Below are positions 1 to 11,771 of a stretch of 64,000 bases of DNA, piece after piece (position 1 is the first letter of the stretch; every line of letters begins with the position of its first letter). Under the pieces are notes generated by a model. It had not been told where the DNA came from. It made no database searches and saw only the letters and a program-made list of their open reading frames with translations. Source of the DNA: Apium graveolens (Eukaryota > Streptophyta > Magnoliopsida > Apiales > Apiaceae); the NCBI RefSeq assembly GCF_009905375.1, contig NC_133652.1, positions 124,331,205 through 124,395,204 on the forward strand, written 5' to 3'. The position numbers and the translations under genes are program-made.

Positions 1-3000
1 CTTGATTTAAATAAGGGTTTATTTAACCTTCGTGCATTTTTATAAAATCATCTGAGATGGATAAAAATATGAGATTTATTCTGTTATCTTCGTAGAGGTC
101 TTAAAGACTTTTTAAAAATGATAAGTGAATTTAATTGTGGATCTTTGCATTTTTAAATTAATTTTATGTGGAAAATGTATTTATTAAAGCGAGTTTGCAA
201 AATTCATATAAAATCAACCGTTCGCTCAAAAATTCATTATGAGTAATGGTTGGAAAGCTAATTTCGAGATCTACGTGATAAAGATTTTTATTCAAAGCAA
301 TTTCATCGTTCCGAGAGAAGCCTTTGCAGATTAATTCTAATTTCTTTTAAGGATAAAAAGAGAGTCAAATTAAGCAATAACCAAATTACCATATTACCCT
401 CCCTTGGTAATATAAAATCACCCCACCTCCTTCTCTTTTCTTTTCTTTCCGAGCCCTCCTCTTCATTCTCTCTTTCTCTCATTTCTTTTCTCCCTCTCTC
501 GGGTTTTTCTCTCCCTCTCGGTACTCTCTCTTTCTTCACTCTCTTTCACTTGTTCTTCACTCATTTTCGGGTATAGAACCCTAATTGTGTGAGAAATAGA
601 GATATCCACTTATATTCATTCATGCATGTTGCCATTTTAAAGTTTTTGGGAAAGATCAAAGTTGAGTTTGGTGATTTTTGAGTTCGGCTTTCATGAAAAT
701 AAAAAGGGGTCTTGTGTTTTGAATGAGGATTGTGTTGCATGTGTGATTACTTGAGTAATTGGTGGTTGATGGTTGTAAACCCCCGAACGGGGGCACCACC
801 GAGATGTCACCGCCACCGGTGATGAACTCCGGTGAACCGGTGGTGAGCTATGATGCTTTGACTGAGCTCTAATAATTCAAAAACTTGGTTTCGAGTGTTG
901 CATGTTTGTTTTTTTTAGAGAATCCGAATGTTGATCTTGGTTTAAAAATGTTGTTACACTCAAATGATTTGATGAATGTTTATAGTATCGATTTGAATTA
1001 GGATTTGATTGTGATTTGAAGGTGTGTATGTTAAATATGATTGCATGTTGAGTTGTGGTTCGAGAATTTGTTATAAAGTTTCGGTTTTAAAGAATGAGTG
1101 TTCAAATTATTATTGATCAAGTACTTTTGGTTTAGATTAAACTCAATTCTTGATTTTTGAACTTGCATGTTGGTTTTTGCTAGTTGCATGGCATTTTGTT
1201 GAAAAAGGCCGAATGGCCATTATAATTTTAAAGAAATCAAGTTGATTGTGGTTGATTGCATGATTTAATGATTTGATGTTAAGAAATAGGATGATTTGTG
1301 ATTCAAGGAGTAAGAATATCAAGTTGCATGTCTTATTTTTGAAAAAGGCCGAATGGACTTAATCTTTAAAGTTGTTTGATTTAAGTAAACTTGATTAAAG
1401 TAATAATGGATTGTTATTAGCTTGAAAAATGAATGAAATTATTGATGCATGCTAAGTTAGGTTCGAATTTTTATGTTAATAAGAAAGGGAATTGAGTTTT
1501 GTGAGATGATCTTGGTAAACGCTAAGTATGAATAGCCTAAAAGTGATTGCATGTTAGTTTTACAAAGGATCAAGATGTGCATGTCAATGGTTTGTCCTTG
1601 AGATGTGAATTTGAGTTATTGCCGAATGAAATTGAATTAAAATAGATTAATTTGATGAATGAATGGATGTATGTTGTAATTTAGAGAAAAAAAAATCAAT
1701 TGTGTTAAGGAACTGAGTTGGCTTACGTGGTAAAGATAAAGTGTTTGATATCGTGCTAAGTTGAAATTGAATTGCATGTGAGCATGTATGTAGTATTATG
1801 GTTCGAATTTTTATGAATACAAGAAAGAAGAGTGGTTCTTTAAAGGTTGTTAAACGAGATACTTGTTTATATGAATTAAAGTGAATATTTGATTGGTTCT
1901 ATGGTAGGTATTTGCAATAAGGCCGAATAGGCCATAAGAAATAAAGGTCAAAACTTGATTTTGGTAATTGAAAGAATGATTGAGTGTTATATGTGAAAAT
2001 CTTTGATTTTGCTTGATTGGATTGTTGTTTTGATTCGAATTAAGGAATAAAAGAAAAGGGAATTAAGTCGATTGATATAAGTGATAGTATGCACGTAAAT
2101 GTTTGGTTGTGAATGGGTCTAGTACTCATAAAAGAGTGGTGTTAGTGTGATTTGAGAAATAGCCTAGGTCAAGCGAGTACGCTTTGATTGCTAGGTATAT
2201 AAGGATATGAAAACTACGAGAAAGAATTGTGTTATATGCTATGTGTTATGTGCTGTGTGCTTATCTGTATAAGCTATATTCGTATGCTCGAGTTAAAGAT
2301 ATAATCGAGTTATCGTATAGAGAGATCGTTCCGGGAACGAAAGTTGGGAATCTAATTAAGGTTTTGGTTTTTATTGTAGATTCGGAGCGTGAGGGCATTC
2401 GGGCTAGGAAAGGGAAAAGTATACTAGGTGGCAGTAGTTCAACCCTCAGGAAAGCAATTTCAGGCAAGTAACTCTGATTACTTGTGTAAATGATTATAAA
2501 GGAAATGTTGTTCATACCATGTAGAGTATTTAACTGTTAAAGTATAAAACCCTTGCTTTATGAAACCCTGATATTGATTTGAAGTACCCTTTGTTCTTGA
2601 TAACCTGTTATTGATAATCCTATTGATTTCACCCTTTGATAATCTGCCTTTCTGTTCAAGTTTCCTATAATGCCATGGTCATATTGAACCTTTAATTATC
2701 TTGGATAACTCTGTTAATGATACCCTGTTTCTCTTGATCGCACTAATGATCCCCAAGTTATTACTGATCCTTCAAATTTAATGCCTTATTATCCTTAATA
2801 CAGAATTCTTGAGAATTGTTCCTTGCGTATCTTTGATTCACTCCCTGAACTTTGTTTCTTTAAAATCTGAATTAAGAATGAGTTTCGACTTGAAAGAGTC
2901 CGAATGATTTCAAAGGCTTGGTAATGATAAAATGAATTTTAGAAAACCTATTGTTTTCCAACTCAAGGTTTTCCAAATGAATTCCTGATGGATTGGATTG

Positions 3001-3997
3001 AGACGTAAGATGCTAGTGGGACTAGTCCAGTCATGGTAAGAGGCTAGTGGAACTAGTCCAATTTAAGGCTGAAATTATGCCGAATGGTACCTTAAAGACT
3101 GGAATGGAGGTCGATACGGGCTGATCACCCGTATATAATGAAATGGAAAGATAAGTGATCCAATCAAGGGTTCTAAATGACTATTTAAAAAGGGAACTGA
3201 AACTTTTATTCAGTAAATTGATTTCTGGAAATGAAAATGTTTTATACTGTTTTGAAAAGAGCTGATTATGTTATTATGGAGCTTAAGGCTCAGAACCCTG
3301 ATTCCTGAAATTGTTGATCATATGAATGATTCTATATCTTGAAATACTGTTGCTTTCCTCTACCGTAAGATCTATTTTGATCCTATAATGATTTGTGTTG
3401 AATGTCGGCTTTCATCCTATTTCGAGCCTTGATTCTTGAAAGCCCAACTATTCTTCGGATACCTTTCCTTATCCCAAAAAAACAAAAATGAATATATGGA
3501 AATCTGCCACCTAGATTAGCTAAGATAGAATGCCCTAGTTTGTTCAAAGTATATTGAGAATTGTTATTGTAGAACTGCTATATAGTTACTTGCTGAGTTT
3601 TATACTCATTGTTTTGTCTTAATCTAACCATGACAGTTAAGCAAGAAGATGGTCGGACTTAGGCGCACTGCTCGTAAGAGCGTACCTGGTGGTCCCTATC
3701 GTGTTGAGGGCTTCCAGTTGCCAGAGCAGGTAGTACAGGTTATGAGTGAGCTCGCGCCTAGAAAGTGGTGTTTAAAGATACAATGGGTTATCTGTCGGTT
3801 CCCAGACGGAATCGATATTGATCATTTAATAATATTTTGGGTTTGTAAGTTATATTCTGTGATTGGTAGTTGTAATCTTGTCTCATACTTTATCCTGTTG
3901 ATCCTGTTAGTAGCTAATCGGGGTTTATGCATATTTTATTATTAGAATAGAGGAGTGTGAGTCCTCATTTCCTAACCCCGAGATTGAGGGCGTCACA
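1..3997 (+). repeat. 5' LTR of the chromovirus (left end cut by window)
   Basis: This is near-identical to 10320-14346. It ends in GTCACA at 3997, three bases before the primer-binding site. A pyrimidine-rich tract at about 425-560 follows a TATA box, and a GC-rich hairpin-prone patch lies at about 778-845. Small open frames inside it (for example 2229-2471 and 3649-3945) are not clearly coding, although the last begins near the LTR end and runs past a GTAAGT at 3845. Confidence 0.93.
411..416 (+). promoter_or_regulatory. Probable TATA box of the chromovirus 5' LTR
   Basis: TATAAA is followed 10-150 bp downstream by a long CT-rich stretch, a common layout around plant transcription starts. 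The same arrangement is in the 3' LTR at 10730-10735. It implies a transcript start near 440-450, so U3 would be about 0.9 kb and R-U5 about 3.5 kb. The start is inferred, not observed. Confidence 0.45.
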
Positions 3998-4000
3998 AGT

Positions 4001-4017
4001 TGGTATCAGAGCTACAG
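4001..4017 (+). other. Primer-binding site, initiator tRNA-Met type
   Basis: TGGTATCAGAGCTACAG lies three bases after the LTR end. The first 12 bases are complementary to the 3' end of plant initiator tRNA-Met, the usual primer for minus-strand DNA synthesis in Tekay and copia elements. Confidence 0.9.
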
Positions 4018-4231
4018 GATCTAGTCCCTGAGACAAGTTAGGTTTTAAAAAAAAAAGAAAAAAAAGGGGTATTTTGGGAATATATCTATATCGTGAGAGA
4101 GTTCGACTCATGTAGAGTTGAGTTAGACTATTAGGTATAGTCTAAGGAAAGTGTTTGATTGGTAAAGTAGAAACTAGAGTTAGGGTGTGAGTTAGCTGGA
4201 AGCTTTATTTGACCCTAACATTGTTTCTTGG

Positions 4232-4750
4232 TTGCTGTTTTATGTTTTCTCTCGGGATCCTAGTAGTGGTAGTGACTCAGACTCAGAGATTAGCTTGACT
4301 GGTACCCCTGTGGACCCTATTCCACCCTCTCCAGAGGAGCCTGTATATGTTAGTTCAGACCCAGAGGAGGACCCTTCTGAGAGTAGTGAGATCCCCATGC
4401 AGATTTCACCCTTGAGGCCTGATTCAGAGATCCCTGCCCCTGAGCAAGAGTCGGAAATGCCTAAGACTGTTCCTGTCAGTATTGGTGGCAAGTTAGCCCA
4501 GGACCGAGACTTTGTGTACTCCCGCATTCCTGAGTTAGGAGCTTTGGTGGATAGACTAGCCAGGGAGTCTACGCAGTGTGCTTCTGTTATGGATGATGAG
4601 TGGCGAGTTCGAGTGAAGATGGTGGAGCAGGTTGCCAGGAGGAGATTGGATGAGGGACCATCCACTAGTGATGCTAATACTGAGGCCCGGAGGCTGCATA
4701 AGATCATTCGCTGGATGTTGGTTGTGTTGAGAGAGATCCTAGATGATTAG
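4232..4750 (+). CDS. Leader ORF upstream of gag, acidic/serine-rich, function unknown
   Basis: An open frame of 172 codons lies between the primer site and gag. Residues about 10-85 are rich in Ser, Asp, Glu and Pro (SGSDSDSE, PSPEEP, DPEEDPSE). Residues 86-172 look like a folded or helical region with many Arg, Leu and Glu and no Cys-knuckle or membrane segment. I recognise no domain. It could be the first part of a spliced gag precursor, a short accessory protein, or a chance open frame. A long opposite-strand frame (4240-4707) overlaps it, so openness alone is weak evidence. The 548 bp between it and gag hold nothing I can name. Confidence 0.4.
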   Translation: MLFYVFSRDPSSGSDSDSEISLTGTPVDPIPPSPEEPVYVSSDPEEDPSESSEIPMQISPLRPDSEIPAPEQESEMPKTVPVSIGGKLAQDRDFVYSRIPELGALVDRLARESTQCASVMDDEWRVRVKMVEQVARRRLDEGPSTSDANTEARRLHKIIRWMLVVLREILDD

Positions 4751-5298
4751 ACGGGACTGTTGGTTGAGCCCGTAGATTGTTGTTGTTGTTTTTCAGCGCC
4801 GGTAGGCTTTGAGATACTTGGTCAGATGCCGGGATCCCTTTTTCATTTATCTTGTTGTATTTCAGACCAGTGCAGTAGTAGTAGTAGTTGGAAGTTAGGG
4901 GTAGATAGGGGAATGTTTTCCAATTTTTCCTCTGTTTAACCCTGCTATTTATTGTATCTTGTTTCAAAACCCTAAAATCCAGAAAATTTCCTATGTAACC
5001 TCTGAATAAATAAATTTATTATCTTGTTTTCCTTTGTGCACCTTGATTATTTCATGAACTGTTCTCAATGCCATGTTTTAAATACAACCATGTTTTCGTA
5101 CAACCATGTCCAAAGATCGTAAAACCCTATTCCGTGCCATGATAAAACAACACCGATATGAGAATTATGTAGTAATAGGATTGCATGTGCAAATTGGGTA
5201 AAACTTAAAACCCAAAAAAGAGATTTCATAAAAATTGTTGTTATATATATGCCATGCTATCGTATTGCTAAATAATTGCTCAATCAGGTTTGTAAGAA

Positions 5299-6057
5299 AT
5301 GGCCAACACACCAGATCACCAAGAAGAAGAAATTCCCACCCAAGACCCAGAAATAAACCCAGAAACCACTTTGATGAGCAGACTTGCTCAGCTTTTGCAA
5401 CAACCTGTGGCCCCAAAAGTTGGAAATTTTAAGCACTTTCAATCTGTTCATCCTTCAGAGTTCTTAGGTTTGCCAGATCCGATTAAAGCACAGTCGTGGT
5501 TGAGAGAGATGGAAAAAGCTTTTGAGTTAGCCGAAGTTAAGGACGATAAGAAAACTCAGTACGCAAGTTATTATTTGAGGGATGAAGCAAGTTTCTGGTG
5601 GGAGTCTTCTAAGGCGTTGTTGGAAGGCAAAGACTTATCTTGGGAGAAGTTCACTGAGATGTTTCTGGAAAAATATTTGCCAAGTTATATGCAAGATCAG
5701 TTGGAGATGAAATTTTTGGATCTTAGACAGGAGGAAATGTCGGTAGTAGAATATGAGGTGAAGTTTTCGGAGTTGGCAAGGTTCGTGCCAGAGTATGTGA
5801 ATACTGAAGCAAAGAAGGCTAAGAGGTTCCAGCAGGGACTTAAGCCGTGGATTAGGAGTCAAATAGCAATGTTGGAGATCAAGAGCTATGCTACTTTGGT
5901 TCAGAAGGCAATGATAGTGGAAGGTGAGCGGGAAGCTGCTCGAAGAGAAAATGAAGGAAGAAAGAGGAAGTTTGAAAGCTCTGAGCAAGAGCAAGGAAGT
6001 TCAAAGTTCAGAGGAAAGTTTGGGAAGAATGGTGGAGGTCAGAACAAAAAGTTCTAG
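5299..6057 (+). CDS. gag: Chromovirus Gag, N-terminal part (capsid), ends at in-frame TAG
   Basis: This 252-residue segment encodes the capsid part of Gag, which packages element RNA into cytoplasmic particles. After a short Pro/Glu-rich N-terminus, residues about 45-220 match the retrotransposon Gag fold: a WLREMEKAFEL helix, YYLRDEASFWWES, then WEKFTEMFLEKYLPSYMQ and QQGLKPWIRSQ. The tail (about 215-252) is basic (RRENEGRKRKFESS). It stops at TAG 6055-6057, and the same frame then continues through zinc knuckles into pol. The stop replaces a position where Gln would read naturally, so a CAG-to-TAG nonsense change is likely. The start ATG at 5299 is the first in the frame. Confidence 0.88.
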   Translation: MANTPDHQEEEIPTQDPEINPETTLMSRLAQLLQQPVAPKVGNFKHFQSVHPSEFLGLPDPIKAQSWLREMEKAFELAEVKDDKKTQYASYYLRDEASFWWESSKALLEGKDLSWEKFTEMFLEKYLPSYMQDQLEMKFLDLRQEEMSVVEYEVKFSELARFVPEYVNTEAKKAKRFQQGLKPWIRSQIAMLEIKSYATLVQKAMIVEGEREAARRENEGRKRKFESSEQEQGSSKFRGKFGKNGGGQNKKF

Positions 6058-9000
6058 AAGTTTAGACCCAGGAATGGAGCTCAGAAGAACCGTTTCCAGA
6101 AAGCTGGACAATCGGGAAAGGAAAGCAGACCCCAGATGCAAAAATGCAGGAACTGTGGAAAGAGACACCCAGGGAGGTGTAATAAACTGGATATAACATG
6201 TTTTAAGTGCAACCAGAAGGGGCATTATTCTTCAGAATGTTCAAATGAAGTAAGGAAGCCTGATTTGGCTTGTTTCAAGTGTGGCAAGGTAGGCCATATG
6301 GCTAGAAATTGCAAGGAGCCTGTGCAGAAGGCTAATGTTCTCAGAATTGCTGGACCGCCGTCTCTCCCAGCATCATCAGCTCAACCCAGAGCTAGGACCT
6401 TTAACATGTCAATGAAAGATGCGGTGCAAGATGTAGATGTGGTAGCAGGTATGCTTGTTATAAACTCAGTAGAAGTAAAAGTTTTGATGGATTCTGGAGC
6501 AACCAGATCTTTTATTTTTAAAAGCATTCTTGATAAGTTAAATTGTGTTGCGTACCCTCTAGAGCCTAAGTTGATTATAGAGGTAGCTAATCAAGAGAAA
6601 GTTGTTGTTAATAAGATTTGTCCCGACTGTGATGTGTCTATAGAAGGTCGGCACTTTTCTGCTGACTTAATCCCTTTTAAGTTAGGAGAATTTGAAGTTA
6701 TTCTAGGAATGGATTGGTTGTCAAACCACGAGGCGCAAATAGAGTGTAAAAGTAAGAAAGTGAAGTTAAAAACCAAGGATGGTGAGGAAGTGATATTTAA
6801 AGGAAAGAGGCAAGAGAAGAAATTTCTAACGGTTATTGAGGCAAGAAGATTAATGCGTCAAGGATGCGAAGTTTATTTGGCTCATGTCGTAGACGTGGAG
6901 AAAGAATCTGTAAGGATCGACAATATTCCGGTAGTAAGAGATTTTCCGGACGTGTTTCTTGATGAATTGCCTGGACTACCTCCAGACAGAGAGATCGAGT
7001 TTATGATTGAATTGGCTCCTGGTACAGAACCAGTGTCGAAAGCTCCCTATCGCATGGCGCCGGTTGAAATGAAGGAATTGGCAGCTCAGTTGCAAGAGTT
7101 GTTGGACAAAGGAGTAATCCGACCGAGTGTATCCTCGTGGGGCGCACCGGTGTTGTTTGTAAAGAAGAAGGATGGAAGTATGCGATTATGTATCGATTAC
7201 CGTGAACTGAATAAGTTAACAATCAAGAATAAGTACCCTCTACCGCGGATCGATGACTTGTTTGACCAATTGAAAGGAGCTTCGTGTTTCTCAAAGATTG
7301 ATTTAAGATCTGGGTATCATCAATTAAAAATCAAAGCGGAAGATATACCCAAGACAGCGTTCCGAACGAGATACAGACACTATGAGTTTTTGGTGATGAC
7401 ATTTGGCTTGACGAATGCGCCAGCTGCATTTATGGATCTTATGAACAGAGTGTTCAAGCAGTATTTGGACAAGTTCGTGATTGTGTTTATTGACGATATA
7501 CTAATTTATTCCGAATCAGAGGAAGATCATAAGGAGCATTTGAGGATTTCCTTGGAAATTCTGCGAAAAGAGAAGCTGTATGCAAAGTTTTCAAAGTATG
7601 AATTTTGGCTAAAAGAAGTGCAATTTCTTGGTCATGTAGTTAATAAAGAAGGAATTAAAGTGGATCCAGCCAAGATAGAAGCTGTGATGAATTGGGAAAG
7701 ACCCAAGACTCCGACGGAAGTCAGAAGTTTTCTGCGATTAGCCGGATACTATAGAAGATTTGTGCAAGATTTCTCAAAGATTGCCGTTCCATTGACAAAG
7801 TTGATAAGAAAGAATGAGAAGTTTGTTTGGATAGAAAAGTGTGAGGAAAGTTTTCAAGAATTAAAGAAGAGGTTGGTAACCGCCCCTGTGTTGGTATTAC
7901 CAGATGATAAAGGAGAATTTGTGATATTCAGTGATGCTTCCTATAAAGGACTTGGATGCGTGTTAATGCAACACGGGAAGGTAATAGCATACGCGTCAAG
8001 GCAACTCAAACCGCATGAGCAAAAGTATCCAACGCACGATTTGGAATTGGCAGCAATTGTATTTGCCCTTAAGATTTGGAGGCATTATTTGTACGGAGAA
8101 AAGTGCGAGATTTATACAGATCATAAGAGCTTAAAGTATATCTTTACTCAGAAAGAACTAAATATGCGACAAAGAAGGTGGTTGGAATTAATCAAAGATT
8201 ATGATTGTGCGATAAACTATCATCCTGGAAAGGCAAATGTGGTAGCTGATGCTTTAAGTCGAAAGGAAAAGTTGAATATGTTAACGTCATCAGAAGAATT
8301 AATCAAGGACTTTGAAAAGATGGAGATAGTGGTGCAGACTCCAGAATGTGGAGGTGAAGCCATTTATGCAATACGGTTTCAACCTGAAATTTTGGAAAAG
8401 ATTAGATGCTGTCAAGAGCAAGTGATGAATCGCAAACGGAATAAGTTGACGGGAGAAGAAATTAAAGCTCAAAAGGATGGAAAAGGGATATATCATGTTA
8501 ACTCACGTATTTGGATACCTGATGTTGTGGAGCTAAAGCACGAGATTTTGCAAGAAGCGCATAACTCGAGATTTTCAATTCACCCTGGGAGTACGAAGAT
8601 GTACCAGAATTTGAAAGAAAATTTTTGGTGGTCAAACATGAAAAAGGAAATTGCGGAATGGATAAGCAAATGTTACACGTGCCAAAGAGTTAAAGCGGAA
8701 CATCAAAGGCCAAGTGGATTGCTTCAGCCACGGGATATACCCGAATGGAAATGGGAACATATCGCAATGGATTTCGTGGTGGGATTACCTAAAACCAAGT
8801 CTAATCATGATGCGATTTGGGTGGTAATTGATCGACTGACAAAGTCAACACATTTCTTGCCGATAAACGAAAGGTTTTCATTAGAGAAGCTGATCAAAAT
8901 GTATCTGGATGAAATCGTGATGCGTCATGGAGTTCCTGTATCTATCGTGTCTGATAGAGATCCAAGGTTTAATTCGAGATTTTGGCGACAATTCCATGAT

Positions 9001-9807
9001 CAATTAGGAACGAAATTGAAAATGAGTACGGCATATCATCCGCAGATAGACGGACAAAGTGAAAGGACAATCCAGACAATTGAGGATATGTTGCGAACCT
9101 GCGCAATAGATTTCAAAGGAAATTGGGACGATCATTTGCCCTTAATTAAATTTTCCTACAACAACAGTTATCACGCAAGTATTGGCATGCCGCCTTATGA
9201 AGCGTTGTATGTAAGGAAGTGTAGATCCCCTACTTATTGGGACGAAGTTGGTGAGCGCAAGTTAATTGGCCCCGAGCTAGTGCAGCAAACAATGAAAAAA
9301 GTTGAACTGATACGAAAGAGATTAATTGCAGCTCAAGACCGACAGGCAAAGTACGCGAATCGAGAGCGGAAAGATGTGCAATTCGAAACTGGAGACAAAG
9401 TCTTATTGAAGATATCTCCTTGGAAAGGTTTAACTCGATTTGGAAAGAAAGGAAAGCTAAGTCCAAGGTACATTGGACCATTTGAAGTATTGCGACAAGT
9501 TGGGAAAGTGGCGTATGAATTGGTGCTGCCGCCGCAAATGCAACATCTGCACAATGTATTTCATGTATCTCTCCTGAAGAAGTATAAAGCCGATGCGAGC
9601 CATGTGATCGAGTTGGAACCAGTAGAAATCCAACCAGATTTGTCCTATGTGGAACAACCAGTGCGAATTTTGGATCGAAAAGAAAGGACGCTTAGAAATA
9701 AAGTTGTACCTCTAGTTAGAGTATTGTGGAGAAATCCACTAGTCGAGGAATCGACTTGGGAATTAGAAAGCGAAATGAAAGAAAAGTATCCCCATCTGTT
9801 TGCTTAG
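6058..9807 (+). CDS. pol: Chromovirus Gag C-terminus plus Pol: zinc knuckles, PR, RT, RNase H, INT, chromodomain
   Basis: This frame is open from the TAG to 9807; the first Met is at 6136, and residues are counted from it. Three Cys-His knuckles lie at 4-15, 22-35 and 46-59. Aspartic protease has DSGA at 119-122. RT runs about 300-560 with FIDD at 451-454. RNase H starts near 590 with catalytic Asp600. Integrase has CYTC at 846-849 and the DDE triad Asp879, Asp940 and Glu976 with 35 residues between the last two. A chromodomain-like C-terminus spans about 1165-1215 ([21 protein letters not shown]) and should steer integration to heterochromatin. The catalytic residues are all present. Two unusual substitutions are [12 protein letters not shown] (normally Thr for Ile) and [13 protein letters not shown] (normally Gly for Arg). 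Apart from the upstream TAG the polyprotein looks nearly intact. Confidence 0.95.
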   Translation, partial: KFRPRNGAQKNRFQKAGQSGKESRPQMQKCRNCGKRHPGRCNKLDITCFKCNQKGHYSSECSNEVRKPDLACFKCGKVGHMARNCKEPVQKANVLRIAGPPSLPASSAQPRARTFNMSMKDAVQDVDVVAGMLVINSVEVKVLMDSGATRSFIFKSILDKLNCVAYPLEPKLIIEVANQEKVVVNKICPDCDVSIEGRHFSADLIPFKLGEFEVILGMDWLSNHEAQIECKSKKVKLKTKDGEEVIFKGKRQEKKFLTVIEARRLMRQGCEVYLAHVVDVEKESVRIDNIPVVRDFPDVFLDELPGLPPDREIEFMIELAPGTEPVSKAPYRMAPVEMKELAAQLQELLDKGVIRPSVSSWGAPVLFVKKKDGSMRLCIDYRELNKLTIKNKYPLPRIDDLFDQLKGASCFSKIDLRSGYHQLKIKAEDIPKTAFRTRYRHYEFLVMTFGLTNAPAAFMDLMNRVFKQYLDKFVIVFIDDILIYSESEEDHKEHLRISLEILRKEKLYAKFSKYEFWLKEVQFLGHVVNKEGIKVDPAKIEAVMNWERPKTPTEVRSFLRLAGYYRRFVQDFSKIAVPLTKLIRKNEKFVWIEKCEESFQELKKRLVTAPVLVLPDDKGEFVIFSDASYKGLGCVLMQHGKVIAYASRQLKPHEQKYPTHDLELAAIVFALKIWRHYLYGEKCEIYTDHKSLKYIFTQKELNMRQRRWLELIKDYDCAINYHPGKANVVADALSRKEKLNMLTSSEELIKDFEKMEIVVQTPECGGEAIYAIRFQPEILEKIRCCQEQVMNRKRNKLTGEEIKAQKDGKGIYHVNSRIWIPDVVELKHEILQEAHNSRFSIHPGSTKMYQNLKENFWWSNMKKEIAEWISKCYTCQRVKAEHQRPSGLLQPRDIPEWKWEHIAMDFVVGLPKTKSNHDAIWVVIDRLTKSTHFLPINERFSLEKLIKMYLDEIVMRHGVPVSIVSDRDPRFNSRFWRQFHDQLGTKLKMSTAYHPQIDGQSERTIQTIEDMLRTCAIDFKGNWDDHLPLIKFSYNNSYHASIGMPPYEALYVRKCRSPTYWDEVGERKLIGPELVQQTMKKVELIRKRLIAAQDRQAKYANRERKDVQFETGDKVLLKISPWKGLTRFGKKGKLSPRYIGPFEVLRQVGKVAYELVLPPQMQHLHNVFHVSLLKKYKADASHVIELEPVEIQPDLSYVEQPVRILDRKERTLRNKVVPLVRVLWRNPLVEESTWELESEMKEKYPHLFA

Positions 9808-9832
9808 ATTAGATTCTGGGGACAGAATCCTT

Positions 9833-9847
9833 TTAAGGAGGGTAGAT
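9833..9847 (+). other. Polypurine tract of the chromovirus
   Basis: TTAAGGAGGGTAGAT lies directly before the 3' LTR and would prime plus-strand DNA. The related element on the right has almost the same tract in the opposite orientation (59851-59868). Confidence 0.85.
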
Positions 9848-10729
9848 TGTAACGACCGAGAATTTTGCGTCGTAATTAAGAAAGTAAAGTGCGTGTTATG
9901 TGATGAGATTATAATTACGTGATTAAGTGGTAATTATTTGTCATATCTGAGGAGCGTGGATAAAAACGTTCCAATTTAAAGAGTCAGCTTAGAAGTCGAG
10001 CTGTGGTGTCGGGCCGTCAGGTAGAACGGAACCCGTCCTAATATGGAAATTAAATAATATAAAATGTGAATTATATGTGAAGTTAATGAATAAAGTATTT
10101 CGTCTTAAGAGACGTGTTAATTGGCAAAGGTAATGAGAAGCGTATTCGAAACGCTGAGCGTCGGGCCGTCAGGCTGAACGTGACCCGGTACGGTAAAAGA
10201 GGATAAAGATTTAAGAGTGATATATTTTATAATCTTTATATGATCATATATGTGTGATTGCTTGCCTGTGTGCATGACTGTGTGCTCTGTGACATTTTTT
10301 TTTGGATTAAAAGGAATTACTTGATTTAAATAAGGGTTTATTTAACCTTCATGCATTTTTATAAAATCATCTAAGATGGATAAAAACATGAGATTTGTTC
10401 TGTTATCTTCGTAGAGGTCTTAAAGACTTTTTAAAAATGATAAGTGAATTTAATTATGGATCTTTGCATTTTTAAATTAATTTTATGTGGAAAATGTATT
10501 TATTAAAGCGAGTTTGCAAAATTCATATAAAATCAACCGTTCGCTCAAAAATTCATTATGAGTAATGGTTGGAAAGCTAATTTCGAGATCTACGTGATAA
10601 AGATTTTTATTCAAAGCAATTTCATCGTTCCGAGAGAAGCCTTTGCAGATTAATTCTAATTTCTTTTAAGGATAAAAAGAGAGTCAAATTAAGCAATAAC
10701 CAAATTACCATATTACCCTCCCTTGGTAA

Positions 10730-10735
10730 TATAAA
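10730..10735 (+). promoter_or_regulatory. TATA box in the 3' LTR (could fire outward)
   Basis: This is the counterpart of the TATAAA at 411-416, followed by the same pyrimidine-rich tract. In a 3' LTR such a promoter would read into the flanking Tat DNA. Confidence 0.4.
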
Positions 10736-11723
10736 ATCACCCCACCTCCTTCTCTTTTCTTTTCTTCCCGAGCCCTCCTCTTCATTCTCTCTTTCTCTCA
10801 TTTCTTTTCTCTCTCTCTCTCTCTCGGGTTTTTCTCTCCCTCTCGGTACTCTCTCTTTCTTCACTCCCTTTCACTTGTTCTTCACTCATTTTCGGGTATA
10901 GAACCCTAATTGTGTGAGAAATAGAGATATCCACTTGTATTCATTCATGCATGTTGCCATTTTAAAGTTTTTGGGAAAGATCAAAGTTGAGTTTGGTGAT
11001 TTTTGAGTTCGGCTTTCATGAAAATAAAAAGGGGTCTTGTGTTTTGAATGAGGATTGTGTTGCATGTGTGATTACTTGAGTAATTGGTGGTTGATGGTTG
11101 GAAACCCCCGAATGGGGGCACCACCGAGATGCCACCGCCACCGGTGATGAACTCCGATGAACCGGTGGTGAGCTATGATGCTTTGACTGAGCTCTAATAA
11201 TTCAAAAACTTGGTTTCGAGTGTTGCATGTTTGTTTTTTTTAGAGAATCCGAATGTTGATCTTGGTTTAAAAATGTTGTTACACTCAAATGATTTGATGA
11301 ATGTTTATAGTATCGATTTGAATTAGGATTTGATTGTGATTTGAAGGTGTGTATGTTAAATATGATTGCATGTTGAGTTGTGGTTCGAGAATTTGTTATA
11401 AAGTTTCGGTTTTAAAGAATGAGTGTTCAAATTATTATTGATCAAGTACTTTTGGTTTAGATTAAACTCAATTCTTGATTTTTGAACTTGCATGTTGGTT
11501 TTTGCTAGTTGCATGGCATTTTGTTGAAAAAGGCCGAATGGCCATTATAATTTTAAAGAAATCAAGTTGATTGTGGTTGATTGCATGATTTAATGATTTG
11601 ATGTTAAGAAATAGGATGATTTGTGATTCAAGGAGTAAGAATATCAAGTTGCATGTCTTGTTTTTGAAAAAGGCCGAATGGACTTAATCTTTAAAGTTGT
11701 TTGATTTAAGTAAACTTGATTAA

Positions 11724-11771
11724 AGTAATAATGGATTATTTAGCAAAAAAAAAAAGAAGTAATAATGGATT
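11724..11771. repeat. Short A-rich insertion flanked by 14-bp direct repeats in the 3' LTR
   Basis: AGTAATAATGGATT occurs at 11724-11737 and again at 11758-11771, around a 20-bp filler with eleven A residues. The 5' LTR has a single copy with no filler (near 1400-1415), so this is an insertion in the 3' LTR after integration. It resembles a very short target-primed retroposition or a templated repair event. Confidence 0.7.

Noticed and set aside
303..539. Charged 78-80 residue frames on the minus strand of both chromovirus LTRs (also 10622-10864)
   Set aside because: They are the reverse reading of the CT-rich promoter tract and vary in length with slippage of the CT repeat.
2229..2471. 80-residue frame in both chromovirus LTRs as a gene
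   Set aside because: It is retained because the LTRs are near-identical; no domain, and an opposite-strand frame of similar length overlaps it.
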